Positions 35,851-46,421 are shown, counted from the first letter of the stretch. The stretch: 64,000 bases of DNA from Paenibacillus sp. DMB5 (GCF_001517085.1 NZ_LRAC01000024.1:1-64000), one strand, 5' to 3'. Numbers and translations: made by a program. The notes: generated from the letters alone by a model not told the origin.

Positions 35851-36837
35851 ATGATGACAACTAACTTTTGGCGCGATTTGCCGCGTCCCTTTTTTATACT
35901 GGCGCCCATGGAGGATGTAACGGATGTGGTGTTCCGTCATGTCGTAAGTAAGGCGGGCAGACCGGATGTGTTTTTCACCGAGTTTGCGAATACGGAGAGC
36001 TACTGCCACCCGGAGGGGCATCATGCGGTGCGCGGGCGGTTGACGTTTACAGAGGATGAGCAGCCGATGGTGGCGCATATCTGGGGCGATAAGCCGGAAT
36101 ATTTCCGCCAGATGAGTATAGGTATGGCCGAGGAAGGCTTCAAGGGCATCGACATCAACATGGGCTGTCCTGTAGCGAACGTAGCGGAGAACGGAAAGGG
36201 AAGCGGCCTGATCTGCCGTCCCGAGCTTGCAGCGGAGATCATTCAGGCGGCGAAGGCCGGGGGACTGCCGGTCAGTGTAAAAACAAGGCTCGGGTTCACT
36301 GAGATCGACGAATGGCGGAGCTGGTTAACCCATATTTTGCAGCAAGATATTGTGAATTTGTCGATTCATCTGCGCACAAGGGAGGAAATGAGCAAGGTAG
36401 CTGCCCACTGGGAGCTGATTCCTGAGATCAAAAAGCTTCGCGATGAGATTGCACCAAATACACTGCTGACCATTAACGGGGATATCCCGGACCGCCAGAC
36501 TGGCCTGAAGCTTGCTGAGGAGTATGGGGTGGACGGGATTATGATCGGGCGGGGGATCTTCCAGAATCCTTATGCTTTTGAGCAGGAGCCGAAGGAGCAC
36601 ACCAGCGAGGAACTGCTGGATCTGCTGCGGCTGCATCTGGACCTCTATGATCAATACTCAGGTCAGGCACCACGCTCGTTCAGCCCGCTTCAGCGGTTCT
36701 TCAAAATCTATGTCCGCGGCTTCCGCGGAGCCGGTGAATTGAGAAACAACTTGATGAATACCAGATCAACAAGTGAAGTGCGTGCGCTGCTGGATGCTTT
36801 TGCAAGTAAGGAGCCTGACGGGGCGGAAAACGAATAG
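35851..36837 (+). CDS. tRNA-dihydrouridine synthase
   Basis: FMN enzyme reducing uridine to dihydrouridine in tRNA D-loops; 328 residues. The TIM barrel begins [17 protein letters not shown]. The catalytic cysteine is in the [11 protein letters not shown] strand, and FMN-phosphate contacts are in [12 protein letters not shown] and [18 protein letters not shown]. The length agrees with Dus proteins; the subfamily (DusB/DusC-like) is not certain. Two ATGs in tandem (35851, 35854) follow AGAGAGG; either may be used. Confidence 0.93.
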   Translation: MMTTNFWRDLPRPFFILAPMEDVTDVVFRHVVSKAGRPDVFFTEFANTESYCHPEGHHAVRGRLTFTEDEQPMVAHIWGDKPEYFRQMSIGMAEEGFKGIDINMGCPVANVAENGKGSGLICRPELAAEIIQAAKAGGLPVSVKTRLGFTEIDEWRSWLTHILQQDIVNLSIHLRTREEMSKVAAHWELIPEIKKLRDEIAPNTLLTINGDIPDRQTGLKLAEEYGVDGIMIGRGIFQNPYAFEQEPKEHTSEELLDLLRLHLDLYDQYSGQAPRSFSPLQRFFKIYVRGFRGAGELRNNLMNTRSTSEVRALLDAFASKEPDGAENE

Positions 36838-36854
36838 ATGAAGCTGCTAAATGG

Positions 36855-36907
36855 AGGATAGGCGGAATGGAGAGGGGGACAACCCCCGGAGCCAGCAAGC
36901 CTGTCCT
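36855..36907. repeat. structured RNA-like element, copy A
   Basis: AGGATAGGC (36855-36863) pairs with GCCTGTCCT (36899-36907) and encloses GGGGG-ACAA-CCCCC. A related sequence with the same architecture occurs at 50652-50707. It lies 30 bp upstream of the SF0329-like gene, so it could be part of that leader. No known riboswitch class is recognised. Confidence 0.5.
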
Positions 36908-36936
36908 TTGTTTGGAATATGGAGAGGTGGGATTTC

Positions 36937-37506
36937 ATGTCCTGGAGTAAATTGAAGCAGCAGCTGGAGGGCTTTCTGAGCCCTGCGTTAAATGGAAAAG
37001 TAGAGTACCGCGCGCCGGGCTACCGTTACCTGCCTGATAAATCAGGGATCTGTTACATCTCGGTTGATAAAAAGAACGTGCTCAGCATGAGCGATAAAAA
37101 TAGCCCGATAAGATGGTATCAGACAGAGCTGGATATCAAGAACGATCCGGGTATCCGGATTCCTGTCACAAATGACGACATTGAAGCGGTGAGACAAACC
37201 GTCAAGGGACCGGTGCCGGAGGATCGCCTGATCGTCATGGCCAGCAGCCGAAAGAGCACCGAGCATGCCAAGGAGCTTCTGTCCGCCCAGACGGCATTAA
37301 CGAAGTCGAATTTTATCGTGGTCGCTAACAAGTTTCTGGTCACTCCGATAGAGGAGAGTATGGAGAGCAGCGACATGATGCTGAACATCCTGGCTCTGCT
37401 GGACAAACGGGTCGGCAAAAAGCGGATCTTGAGCATGGCTGAGAAGATGGAGCAGAAGCATCCGGCGGTGCAGTATTTTTATGAGCTGCGGCGGAGGGCG
37501 TTGTGA
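36937..37506 (+). CDS. SF0329-like conserved protein of unknown function
   Basis: Soluble 189-residue protein. The start MSWSKLKQQLEGFLSPAL with VEYRAPGYRYLPDKSGICYISVDKK is typical of the SF0329 family (assignment from memory, no known activity). ATG 36937 has GAGGTGGG about 8 nt upstream and is preferred to the ATG six codons earlier. The last codons (YFYELRRRAL) belong to a DNA segment that recurs in non-coding form at 47481 and in a small frame at 53891. Confidence 0.7.
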   Translation: MSWSKLKQQLEGFLSPALNGKVEYRAPGYRYLPDKSGICYISVDKKNVLSMSDKNSPIRWYQTELDIKNDPGIRIPVTNDDIEAVRQTVKGPVPEDRLIVMASSRKSTEHAKELLSAQTALTKSNFIVVANKFLVTPIEESMESSDMMLNILALLDKRVGKKRILSMAEKMEQKHPAVQYFYELRRRAL

Positions 37507-37563
37507 GGCTCTACTAGCTTATTCTTTGATTTCAACTTACCGATAAGGGAGGAGCCGCGCACA

Positions 37564-38274
37564 CTACCTGCCCTTATCACTTTGCTCGCGCTTGCTGACA
37601 GCCAGCATATAGCCTTGACCCCGAATCGTAATGATTCTCTCCGGATTGACAGGATCAGCCTCGATTTTTTTGCGTAAATTACTGATGTGTACAGCGACCG
37701 TTCTCGTATCCTCCAGACTGTCCATTCCCCAGATGAGATGAAACAATGTATCGACGGTGACGACACGGTTAATGTTCTGGGCCATATAGGCGAGCAGACT
37801 AAATTCTTTTTTCGATAAAAAGATGGTCTTACTGCCGATATTGACGGACTGTGCATAGAAATCCAGCGTCAAGCCCGGCAGCTCCAGCAGCTGCTCCCTT
37901 CTGCCTGCGGACACTCTGCGAAGATGAGCTTTGATCTTGGCCATGAGTACGCCCGGGCTGAACGGCTTGGTCACATAATCGTCGCCGCCGTAAGATAATG
38001 CGCTGATTTTTACCTCGTCCTCCTCATGACTGCTCAGAAATACGATTGGCGCGTTGGTGAAGCTGCGTGCGTTCCTGCACCAGTCGATACCGTTCTCATT
38101 AGCCAGCAGTACATCCAGTACAATCAAATCCGGATTAAACGACGCAAGCAGCAGCATGCCCTCTGTCCCGTTGTGGCTATACGAGGCTACAAAGCCTTCC
38201 CGTTCACAGTACGCCTGAATAATCTCACAGATGTGGGGATCATCATCGACGATCATAATTTTGTAAGTGTCCAT
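37564..38274 (-). CDS. OmpR-family response regulator
   Basis: 236-residue cytosolic transcription regulator. Receiver residues Asp10-Asp12, phospho-acceptor Asp54 in LIVLDVLL, Thr/Ser switch FLSSHEEDE, and KPFSPG. The C-terminal winged helix is SLLAYMAQNINRVVTVDTLFHLIWG, with TVAVHISNLRKKIE and the wing RIITIRGQGYML. It is encoded 22 bp after the histidine kinase gene in the same direction and is its partner. The preferred ATG 38274 has AAGGTG at 7 nt; the frame is open further upstream into the kinase gene. Probable targets include the divergent surface-protein gene (inference). Confidence 0.92.
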   Translation of the reverse strand: MDTYKIMIVDDDPHICEIIQAYCEREGFVASYSHNGTEGMLLLASFNPDLIVLDVLLANENGIDWCRNARSFTNAPIVFLSSHEEDEVKISALSYGGDDYVTKPFSPGVLMAKIKAHLRRVSAGRREQLLELPGLTLDFYAQSVNIGSKTIFLSKKEFSLLAYMAQNINRVVTVDTLFHLIWGMDSLEDTRTVAVHISNLRKKIEADPVNPERIITIRGQGYMLAVSKREQSDKGR

Positions 38275-38296
38275 CACGTCATCACCTTCCTGCTGC

Positions 38297-40459
38297 TCAT
38301 ATACAAGGCAGCGATACATAGAATATCGACCCCGTCTTGCCGTCGCTCTCCGCCCAGACGGTCCCGCCATGCGCTTGGACGATTTCCCGGCAAATCGCCA
38401 GCCCAAGCCCGCTGCCCTCTACGCCCTTATCCGTGCCCGGCAGCTCTATCCGGTAATTGCGGTCGAAGATTTGCTCGAGCTGCTCCGGGGGGATGCCCGT
38501 GCCGGAGTCCTGTATGCTAATGATTGCACAGCGGGGTTCTGTCTCTTTTGCCTCGTCCACGGTTAGCGCAAGACGCACCATCCCGCCGCTGGAGGTGAAC
38601 TTCATTGCGTTTGACACCAGATTGAACAATGCCTGCTCTAATCTTTGCGTATCCATCCGGATAACAGGCGAGTCAGGCCTGTGATCTTCTTCCGTAGATC
38701 CGATATCTTCCGTATGCCCGATATCCAGTAAGAAATCCAGACCTGCATCACGCACAACGAGCTCATACTGCTCAAAGAAACCGCGCAGGAAGTCGATCAC
38801 CTGCACAGGCTCCATCTGGTACGCTACCTGCCCCGTCTCCAGATGTGACAGGAAGGATAGCTCCCCGATCATGCGGTTAATTCTTATCGTGTTATCCCGG
38901 ATATACTTCAGGTACTGTTCATTGCGTTCCGGCTTAACCATGTCCATTACAGCCTCGACATAACCAAGCATGCTGGACAGCGGCATACGCAGATCATGCG
39001 TAATGTAGGCAAGAAGCTTCTTTCTGCCCTGCTCGGAGTGAAGCAGCCGCTCGTATGACATGCGGAGATCCTCGTGAGCTGCGGATAAGGCATGGGTGCG
39101 GTACAATACAATCTGCTCCAGACTGGAATTCATTTCAGTCAGCTTGTTGTTAGCCTCCTGCAGCTCACGTGCAATCCGCTCTTCGTTCGTTGCCGCCCTC
39201 GTAAATCTTGAAGACAGCAGAACCAGCTGTGCGATCGTAAAGATCAGCAGCCCGAACGGAGAGGTATTACCAATGATTGACCACTCGTTAAAATATAAAA
39301 AATCGTTGATCACCGTAACCAGGGCCACCACCGACACGAGCAGGAAGATCAGCGCTCCCTCCATACGCCGTATGGCCGCCACAGCCAGCCCAACCATCAG
39401 ATACGCCATTTGCAGCACAACGATAACACCAATCAGCACCAGCATTTTTGAATAGAGGAGTGCAGGGGTCAGCACAATCACCAGGCAAAGTACGCCGGTT
39501 GCAATACGGGTGCTAAGCCGAAACCACCGCGACACATAATTCGGAAAAATGCATTCAAAGTACTTGGTGATGATATAACCGCCGAGGCAAAGCGTCAGAT
39601 ACTCCAGCTTGAACTGCAATTCCCACGGAAAATGGGGAAACCACTGGGTAAGCATGAGCTCACCGTTCAGCAGGGACCGGATACCGAACAGCACGGTGAA
39701 CAGGCCGAAGTAGAGTGGAGCCCTGTCCTTGCGCCGCAGAACGAATAACATCATATTATACAGGCCTATTACCAGCAGACTCGCGGTTATGAACATCTCT
39801 GAGGCTACCTTCAGCTTAGCCCTGGCCGCCAGAACATTACTGCCGCCCAGCTCGATATCCTTGGTGATGCCGCCCCGTTTATGATGGAAGTTCGATACCT
39901 GCATAACAAGTTCTACCGTGTCGTTCTCTGGCTGGAAGAATACCAGCTTCGTTGCCAGACGCGGAATCATGCTGCTCTTGTCCTCGCCCACCACACCAAC
40001 TTCTTCTAACAGCTCTCCGTTAACCCATAATTTATATGCATGAAAAATGGTAGGCAACCGCAAGGCAAGCTGCTCATTCCGATCCTGCCCGCTAAGCCGG
40101 GTGACCAGCCGGAAGGTTGCAAAGCCTTCTCCACTCAGCTCTTGACCATCCAGCTTGTAGCCTAACCAGGATTGGGGGATGCTGATATACCGGTCAGCTG
40201 TCTCGCCTCCTGCCATCCGGCTGTGTATATCCTCCGGCGAGAGCAGTTCCTGCCAGTAGAATGCCCATTCCCCCTGAAGCTTTAGCGGCTGCTTATTGAT
40301 GGAATGCTGCGTCAGATCCAGAAAGCCTTGTTCGCTTTGGAGCTTGGGGGTGCCAGGCGGCGCAGACAGGATAGCATAGCTTGCGGCCAGACCAATAACG
40401 ACGGCTACAGCTATACGAAGCAAGATATTACGAGAACTGATTCGGAGAATCCCCCGCAT
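38297..40459 (-). CDS. 7TMR-DISM sensor histidine kinase
   Basis: 720 residues. One N-terminal membrane anchor is followed by an extracytoplasmic jelly-roll domain typical of 7TMR-DISMED2 (GEWAFYWQELLSPED, FATFRLVTRLSG, FHAYKLWVNGELLEEVG). Seven membrane helices lie at about 225-425, then a coiled coil. The kinase core has HisKA LLAYITHDLRMPLSSMLGYV with the phospho-His, N-box LEQALFNLVSNAMKF, and G boxes DSGTGIPPEQ and GSGLGLAICREIVQAHGG. DISMED2 domains are thought to bind carbohydrates. A TTG start at 40543 is an alternative, but neither start has a strong RBS. It lies divergent from the large SLH protein gene. Confidence 0.9.
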   Translation of the reverse strand: MRGILRISSRNILLRIAVAVVIGLAASYAILSAPPGTPKLQSEQGFLDLTQHSINKQPLKLQGEWAFYWQELLSPEDIHSRMAGGETADRYISIPQSWLGYKLDGQELSGEGFATFRLVTRLSGQDRNEQLALRLPTIFHAYKLWVNGELLEEVGVVGEDKSSMIPRLATKLVFFQPENDTVELVMQVSNFHHKRGGITKDIELGGSNVLAARAKLKVASEMFITASLLVIGLYNMMLFVLRRKDRAPLYFGLFTVLFGIRSLLNGELMLTQWFPHFPWELQFKLEYLTLCLGGYIITKYFECIFPNYVSRWFRLSTRIATGVLCLVIVLTPALLYSKMLVLIGVIVVLQMAYLMVGLAVAAIRRMEGALIFLLVSVVALVTVINDFLYFNEWSIIGNTSPFGLLIFTIAQLVLLSSRFTRAATNEERIARELQEANNKLTEMNSSLEQIVLYRTHALSAAHEDLRMSYERLLHSEQGRKKLLAYITHDLRMPLSSMLGYVEAVMDMVKPERNEQYLKYIRDNTIRINRMIGELSFLSHLETGQVAYQMEPVQVIDFLRGFFEQYELVVRDAGLDFLLDIGHTEDIGSTEEDHRPDSPVIRMDTQRLEQALFNLVSNAMKFTSSGGMVRLALTVDEAKETEPRCAIISIQDSGTGIPPEQLEQIFDRNYRIELPGTDKGVEGSGLGLAICREIVQAHGGTVWAESDGKTGSIFYVSLPCI

Positions 40460-40741
40460 GATGATGTCGACCCCAATCTGCAAAATTCGCTGGAATATAC
40501 TAATTATGCTATAGATAGCCTTCTTAAAGGAGGCTGTATTCAAGGCAGTAATCTTTATTATTATCGGTTTGAATTTGCCGGAATGTTGTATCCCGGAGCC
40601 ATTTTAAAGATTTCTTTAAGTTTCATTAATGGGCAAAATTACTATGATAGAATGCAAATGCAAGGAGAATAATCACGAAATTTGTCATATTTTCAGGATG
40701 CTTTTTTGTAAGGATAAAAGCACCTAATGAGGAGGGATAAC

Positions 40742-43700
40742 TTGTACAAGCGTATCATTCATTTAATGCTGGCAGTGCTGATCTTTGTATCGGTCATACC
40801 ATCAGGAAGCGGCTTAGCGGATGCAAGCAGCCCCAGCTCCGGTACAGTTCCTCTTCCATCATCAAGGGAGCTGGCATCAAGTCTGGATAAGATGGTTCAA
40901 GATGCTGCTGCAGTATCAAACTTGAGTATCACCAGTGCAACGAATAATTCCGTTAGCTTTAATGATGTGAAGTCCTCAGATTGGTTCTATGCTGCTGTGG
41001 ACTATGTACAGCAGAACGGCTTGTTTAACGGGACTGGGAGCGACAGCTTCTCACCCCAGGGTACAATGACCCGTGGCATGTTTGTAACGGTACTTGGACG
41101 TATGGCAGGAGTGGATGCGTCACAGTATACAGCTGCTGCATTCTCTGATGTTCAGGCAGGCTTATGGTATGCACCCTACGTCGGATGGGCAGTTGCGAGC
41201 GGGATTACAAGCGGTACGGGCAATAACAGCTTTTCACCGGACGCAACGCTAACCCGGGAGCAGATGGCTACGTTTACGGTCAGATTTTTTGATGAGCTGA
41301 ACATTCCTTATCCTCCCAATCCGGCTATTACCTCTGAGCCTAATGACATAGCTGATGTATCTCCTTGGGCAGCTGATGCGATTATCAAGCTATGGCAGGC
41401 AGATCTGATTAAAGGCGATGCTAAAGGCAATTATAATCCTGCCTCGAATGCAACCCGTGCAGAAGCCGCATCCTTTCTGATGCGCAGCAATGAAGCTGTG
41501 AAAAAGGAAAGAGCCGCACAAGCAACGCCAGCACCATCAGCGTCACCAGCACCAACAGCCTCACCAGTGCCAACGTCAGTTCCAGCACTAGGGGGAGGAG
41601 CACCAATACCAGAATCAACATTGGCTCCGACAGCAACACCGGCTGTAACGCCTACAGCAACACCAGCTGTAACTCCGGCAGCAACACCGGCAGCAACTCC
41701 GTCGGTAACACCAGCCGCAACACCTAAGCCTACATCCCTGCCAACGGCTGTACCGGATACATATTATACGGTTACGTTCAATCCTAACGGCGGCAAGGAA
41801 ATTAGCAGCATGACTGTCGGCAAGGGCGAGAAGTTAGGCATGCTTCCGGTTGCATATAAATTCGACCATCATTTCCTTGGTTGGTATACGGATAGTGCGC
41901 TCACTGTAGAAGTTAACACAGCTGCAGTTATCACCCGAGATATTACCTTATATGCCAAATATGAAAAATTGCCGGAGCTTGATCTGCTGACGCAAAGCGT
42001 TCCTACGATTACTAAGCTGGAGCAGCCAAGCACGTTCACGGTCAAAGTAGCGGATCCATCCGGCACATTAACAGCTGCAGAGGTTAAGAACGCTATCGTA
42101 TTTAGCTCTACTTCTCATGCTGCCTTCGCTGAAGAGACGGGAATTGCTGTTACCGGAGGAAGCGGCGAATTCACGATCAGAGCCAACAACGATGAGGGAG
42201 CTTATCCTGAGGGCGGTACCTTCCAGCTGAATCTGTCTAACGAAGCTCTCCGCTTCAAAGATGGCACAGCAATACAGGACTCCTCCACCAGAGAGCTGGT
42301 ATTTACAACAGAAAAGGCTGAAGTGAATAACCTCCAGTATAAGCCGGATGTTGTATATGTAGCTGCAGCGGATATCTCCGTGATGAGCCAGGATGGGCAG
42401 ACGGCAGATTTTATTGCCAACTCCTTATATCAATTGGAAGTAAATGCGGAAGGAAGCAGCAATTCTACTATTAACTATGAGAATGGCTACTTTATCTATG
42501 AGGGTGACGATATTGAAGTCGGTGATACCGTTATTATCTATCAGGGGTCTCACCCGAAGCAGCGTAACAGTACATCGGACGATAATGACCTTTCATACGT
42601 CAAAATCCGCTCGATTACAGGAAATAAGTATCATTATGGAGCTCCTAAGATTGAAGATATTCTCTTTATCCCTGATGTGCTGCCTGTAAATCTGCTGGCG
42701 GATACGGATGGTAATTCGAGCAATCATTCCATCACCGTTCCTGCAGCCGATATGGATTATACAGACAGCAAGTATGCCGAATTTGAGTTTGATGAGAATC
42801 TGGTTATTGAAGCCGGTGACTATATTGCCTTCTATCAGGGTGAATTGGGTAGTGCAGACGCTGAGCTTAAGGAATATGCATTAATTACGGGTGTTACTCT
42901 GACAAACGATATGTATACGATAACGTATACAGTTGTAACAGAGGACAGCTTAGTAAGATCCCTGGATTATTACAAAAAGCAGGATATTGACAGCAAAGAC
43001 CTGCTTGCTGAGAGTGATGTTCCTGAACTTGAAGAACAGATGCGGCAACAGGCGATCGATAGCGGCTTCGCAGAGCAGGCTGCCGGATATCTTGCAGCTA
43101 TGGCTCTGGAGACGGATAGCTTCAAGGAGCTTAGCGGGGATTTACAGGTGGATGCCGATGATATTAAGTATCTTTCCTCCTTTAATGAGGCTGGCACAAT
43201 GCAGATGAGGGTAGCCGGCTCCAGGGTAGAGGTGGAGCTTGATGATATTAAGGTCAACATCGGCACGAGCCTAAGCCACTTCAAAGGCAGGAGCGGTGTC
43301 CGCGCCTCTATAGAGATTACGGCTGAGGTCACGATCGAAATCGATGATGACAATGAAATTAAGATCAAGCTGAAGGGTGTATTCGAGCAGGAACTATCTG
43401 TAGGCATTTCGGCAAGCGGGGAGATTTTCTGGAAAAAGGCTTGGATTTTCCCGTATCCCGGCGATTATCAGATCAATGCGAATATAGATGTCTACACATA
43501 CACGGCCGTTCAGTTCGACGCCAACATTGGATTGTTTGAGAAGGAAGAAGAGCCGGACTGGAATGACGATAGTGTAGAAAGTATAGCCAAGCAGATTAAG
43601 AAGATCATGGAGGAAGCTGAAGAGCTGGAGGATCAAGAGATTGATGAAATCTCCAATGCCCTGCCTGATCTGTACCAAGCTATGCTGGAGAATGAAAATG

Positions 43701-46240
43701 ACTGGGTAGATATTGTAGAGCAAAATCTGCTGAAGGTAGGCTTCCGCGTTGTTGCCGGACTGATTGAAGTCACGTTCCAGGCAGACTTTGTGGTTAGTGC
43801 CAAAGTAAATGTCTCGCTGGGCATCATTTATACCTATGAAAACGGTCAGCGGTACAGCTATAACATCCGATTATTGGCAGGCAGTGTAGGAAACTCCAAA
43901 TCAACCCTGGTACCGGAAAAATATGATTTTACATTCTACGCCATGGGTGAGCTGGGGCTTAGGGCGGGGATACGGCTAGAGGTTGCCGTTGGTGCGTTAT
44001 CCACCTCCCTCAATAGTATCGGTGTTCAGGTAGAGATGGGCGGATACATTAAGCTATGGGGCTTCTTCTACTATCAATATAGCCAGACACAAGGTGAAGC
44101 TGCTACCTCTAATGCTGCCGGAGCTATCAATGTAGAGATAGGGCTGTATCTGGATATTAAGATTATCGCACAGGCGTTCAAGGGAACCTTCTCCGTCGTG
44201 CCATTCTCCACATCCTATGAATTCCCGCTGCTGACCATAGGCTCACGTTATGTGGTCATTGACTTTGCTTATGATCAAGAGGACATACAGGACGTTAATT
44301 TAAAAGGTGAGGACAAAACCTTTTATCTGCATGATTTATTTTATGAGATGAGCTACTTGGATCTTCATGAAGGTGAAGTAGAGAACAAAGTGTATAATCC
44401 GGAGGTATATTTCGATGTCACGTTCTCTAATCCCGGCTTCAGATATGATCCGGTCGGCCTTAGAATCATCGCTAACGGTAATGATATAACAGGTACGGAC
44501 AGTGTGATGACCATTGCCTGGAGATCGCCGTTCGCAACCTTCAACTCTGAACCGATTAGCCGTAAGATTAATCTGCATTGGGATAATCTTCGATCAAGCT
44601 ACAGTGTTAACCTGTTGTCCTATGATCGCGTAATTTATCCGCCTTCGCAATCAAGGATTATTAATAGAATCTGGGGCGAGTATAACTCTGATGTGCCGAA
44701 GCAGCCCGATCCCGCTAGAGTCGGATATGACTTTATCGGCTGGTTTGACGATGTTAACTCCTCTGTGCCGGTAACCATTCCAGCTAAAATGCCTGCAGAC
44801 ACGACATTACTGTGGGCGAAATGGGCACCAAAGACGGATACACCATACCTCGTTGAGAGCTACACTGAGAATGTGTATACCGGGCAATACAATCTTCATT
44901 CGGCAGAGAAGTACAGAGGTACAACAGACAGTGTAGCTGAATACGAACCTGTCGATATTTGGGGATATCTCACACCAAAGAAGCAAGAGATCACGATCAA
45001 TGCGGATGGAACAACGGTAATCAAGTATTATTATGACCGCGGGAATACTGCGTTAACCTTCTCGTACGATTATTTGTCTCAATTTGGACTGCCCTTTGGA
45101 ATTAGTCCGGAGGTAAGAGAGTACAGACCGGGGGCTGTGCTGGACCCGCCGTATACGGCTCTTCCAGGGCTGAAATTCGTAGAGTGGGAGAATTTAGACG
45201 AAACGGTTCCGTTAGAAGCAAGAACGTATCAGGCTATTTACGAGCTCGGAGAATTTGATTTGAATGTGAATCTTTATGTGAGAGACGATTGGGGATCAGA
45301 GTTCACTAAGCTCAGGAGCGAAATTATATCGGTTCCTGCTTATAGAACGTACGATGCCCGTAATGCAGACTTTTTGGACAAAACGGAGTATATGCTGCAA
45401 ACAGATGAATATGGAATTCCAAACCAGTCGCCGTTTATTATTAACGTGAATTCAGATGAAGCAACGTTGAACCTCTATTACCATAAGCTGTACGATGCCA
45501 GGTTTAATCTGAACGGCGGTAGCCTGACAGATGAGGATATGGCTAGTCATGGCGGCGCTATGGTAGATGGTAACTACGTTATCCATCGTGCAGAGGGATA
45601 CACCTTCGGAAGACCTAATGCTCCGACTCGTGAAGGCTTTGAATTCATGGGCTGGGAAGGCTGGGATGCGGAGGAGTATCCGTACAACAGGGAAATGCCT
45701 GCACATGATCTGACCTTCAAAGCCATTTGGAAGACCAAGTACATGGTAGAGCATTATATTAAAGGCGTCGGCATTGATGATGACTATACACTGTACACCA
45801 TAACGGAACATATGGGCCTTGAAAAGGAAACTGTAACTGCTACTGTATACAGCATTGAGGGCTTTACGTTTGAGTCCGGGTCCAGTCTAAATGTACAGAC
45901 CGGAACCGTGAAGGATGACGGCAGCCTTGTACTGAAATTGTATTATGACAGAAATGTATATACAGCCAAGTTCATTGGGATTGATCCGGATACCGGAGTA
46001 CAGGAAGTACTATCAGAAGAGACCTACCGGTATGGCGCTGAATTCACGATTCCATCAAGAAACACCTATGCCAATCGCGAGGTGCTTGGCTGGAGAGCGG
46101 TAGACGGAGGCCCGGAGATCCCGCCTTATTATGCTTCACTCCCGATGCCTGCACAGAACGTAACCTATGAATTGATTCTGGGTGACTACGCCGACGACGG
46201 GGGCGGCGGTTTCCCGGGCTTCCCGGGCTGGCCGTTTTGA
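40742..46240 (+). CDS. large SLH-domain surface protein with InlB/MucBP-like repeats
   Basis: 1832-residue secreted protein. Signal peptide (1 to ~30), three S-layer-homology domains at about 69-123, 134-187 and 202-249 (FNDVKSSDWFYAAVDYVQQNG, FSDVQAGLWYAPYVGWAV, ADVSPWAADAIIKLW) that anchor to pyruvylated wall polymer, then a Pro/Thr/Ala linker. An InlB-B/Flg_new repeat (VTFNPNGGKEISSMTVGKG) leads into ~850 residues of unrecognised sequence. The C-terminus has further Flg_new and MucBP-like repeats (FNLNGGSLTDEDM; YMVEHYIKGVGIDDDYTLY) and a GGGGFPGFPGWPF tail. TTG 40742 is preferred because AGGAGGG lies 6-9 nt upstream. Role: adhesin or surface receptor (inference). Confidence 0.85.
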   Translation: MYKRIIHLMLAVLIFVSVIPSGSGLADASSPSSGTVPLPSSRELASSLDKMVQDAAAVSNLSITSATNNSVSFNDVKSSDWFYAAVDYVQQNGLFNGTGSDSFSPQGTMTRGMFVTVLGRMAGVDASQYTAAAFSDVQAGLWYAPYVGWAVASGITSGTGNNSFSPDATLTREQMATFTVRFFDELNIPYPPNPAITSEPNDIADVSPWAADAIIKLWQADLIKGDAKGNYNPASNATRAEAASFLMRSNEAVKKERAAQATPAPSASPAPTASPVPTSVPALGGGAPIPESTLAPTATPAVTPTATPAVTPAATPAATPSVTPAATPKPTSLPTAVPDTYYTVTFNPNGGKEISSMTVGKGEKLGMLPVAYKFDHHFLGWYTDSALTVEVNTAAVITRDITLYAKYEKLPELDLLTQSVPTITKLEQPSTFTVKVADPSGTLTAAEVKNAIVFSSTSHAAFAEETGIAVTGGSGEFTIRANNDEGAYPEGGTFQLNLSNEALRFKDGTAIQDSSTRELVFTTEKAEVNNLQYKPDVVYVAAADISVMSQDGQTADFIANSLYQLEVNAEGSSNSTINYENGYFIYEGDDIEVGDTVIIYQGSHPKQRNSTSDDNDLSYVKIRSITGNKYHYGAPKIEDILFIPDVLPVNLLADTDGNSSNHSITVPAADMDYTDSKYAEFEFDENLVIEAGDYIAFYQGELGSADAELKEYALITGVTLTNDMYTITYTVVTEDSLVRSLDYYKKQDIDSKDLLAESDVPELEEQMRQQAIDSGFAEQAAGYLAAMALETDSFKELSGDLQVDADDIKYLSSFNEAGTMQMRVAGSRVEVELDDIKVNIGTSLSHFKGRSGVRASIEITAEVTIEIDDDNEIKIKLKGVFEQELSVGISASGEIFWKKAWIFPYPGDYQINANIDVYTYTAVQFDANIGLFEKEEEPDWNDDSVESIAKQIKKIMEEAEELEDQEIDEISNALPDLYQAMLENENDWVDIVEQNLLKVGFRVVAGLIEVTFQADFVVSAKVNVSLGIIYTYENGQRYSYNIRLLAGSVGNSKSTLVPEKYDFTFYAMGELGLRAGIRLEVAVGALSTSLNSIGVQVEMGGYIKLWGFFYYQYSQTQGEAATSNAAGAINVEIGLYLDIKIIAQAFKGTFSVVPFSTSYEFPLLTIGSRYVVIDFAYDQEDIQDVNLKGEDKTFYLHDLFYEMSYLDLHEGEVENKVYNPEVYFDVTFSNPGFRYDPVGLRIIANGNDITGTDSVMTIAWRSPFATFNSEPISRKINLHWDNLRSSYSVNLLSYDRVIYPPSQSRIINRIWGEYNSDVPKQPDPARVGYDFIGWFDDVNSSVPVTIPAKMPADTTLLWAKWAPKTDTPYLVESYTENVYTGQYNLHSAEKYRGTTDSVAEYEPVDIWGYLTPKKQEITINADGTTVIKYYYDRGNTALTFSYDYLSQFGLPFGISPEVREYRPGAVLDPPYTALPGLKFVEWENLDETVPLEARTYQAIYELGEFDLNVNLYVRDDWGSEFTKLRSEIISVPAYRTYDARNADFLDKTEYMLQTDEYGIPNQSPFIINVNSDEATLNLYYHKLYDARFNLNGGSLTDEDMASHGGAMVDGNYVIHRAEGYTFGRPNAPTREGFEFMGWEGWDAEEYPYNREMPAHDLTFKAIWKTKYMVEHYIKGVGIDDDYTLYTITEHMGLEKETVTATVYSIEGFTFESGSSLNVQTGTVKDDGSLVLKLYYDRNVYTAKFIGIDPDTGVQEVLSEETYRYGAEFTIPSRNTYANREVLGWRAVDGGPEIPPYYASLPMPAQNVTYELILGDYADDGGGGFPGFPGWPF
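41629..41733. repeat. imperfect tandem repeat encoding a Thr-Pro-Ala linker
   Basis: A 12-15-bp degenerate unit (ACAGCAACACCGGCTGTAAC type) is repeated about seven times inside the SLH protein gene and encodes TPAVTPTATPAVTPAATPA. It is a flexible wall-spanning linker and could vary in length by slippage. Confidence 0.8.
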
Positions 46241-46260
46241 TGAATAGCCGCAAGCTTTAG

Positions 46261-46303
46261 AATAGCTCCGCTGACAGTGATGTCAGCGGGGCTATTTCTT
46301 TAT
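46261..46303 (+). terminator. Rho-independent terminator of the SLH protein gene
   Basis: AATAGCTCCGCTGACA pairs with TGTCAGCGGGGCTATT around a GTGA loop, followed by TCTTT. It lies 20 bp after the stop codon. Confidence 0.9.
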
Positions 46304-46421
46304 GGATCCAGCCAATTAAAGTTTATGGAGTATGGAATGATTTTCACAAACGACAATACAATAAATCTGTGGTTCGGCTTATGGCCGAAACCGGTAAACT
46401 AAATAAAGGAGGCTTCAGATT

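Noticed and set aside
35680..36078. Minus-strand frame ending in Lys-Lys-Lys opposite the Dus gene, as a second TxpA-like toxin
   Set aside because: Only the terminator part is shared with the real toxin locus; the frame lacks a hydrophobic helix and overlaps the Dus gene antisense.
41500..41740. Repeats at the SLH protein linker as a CRISPR array
   Set aside because: The units are short, contiguous, in frame and encode Thr-Pro-Ala; there are no spacers.
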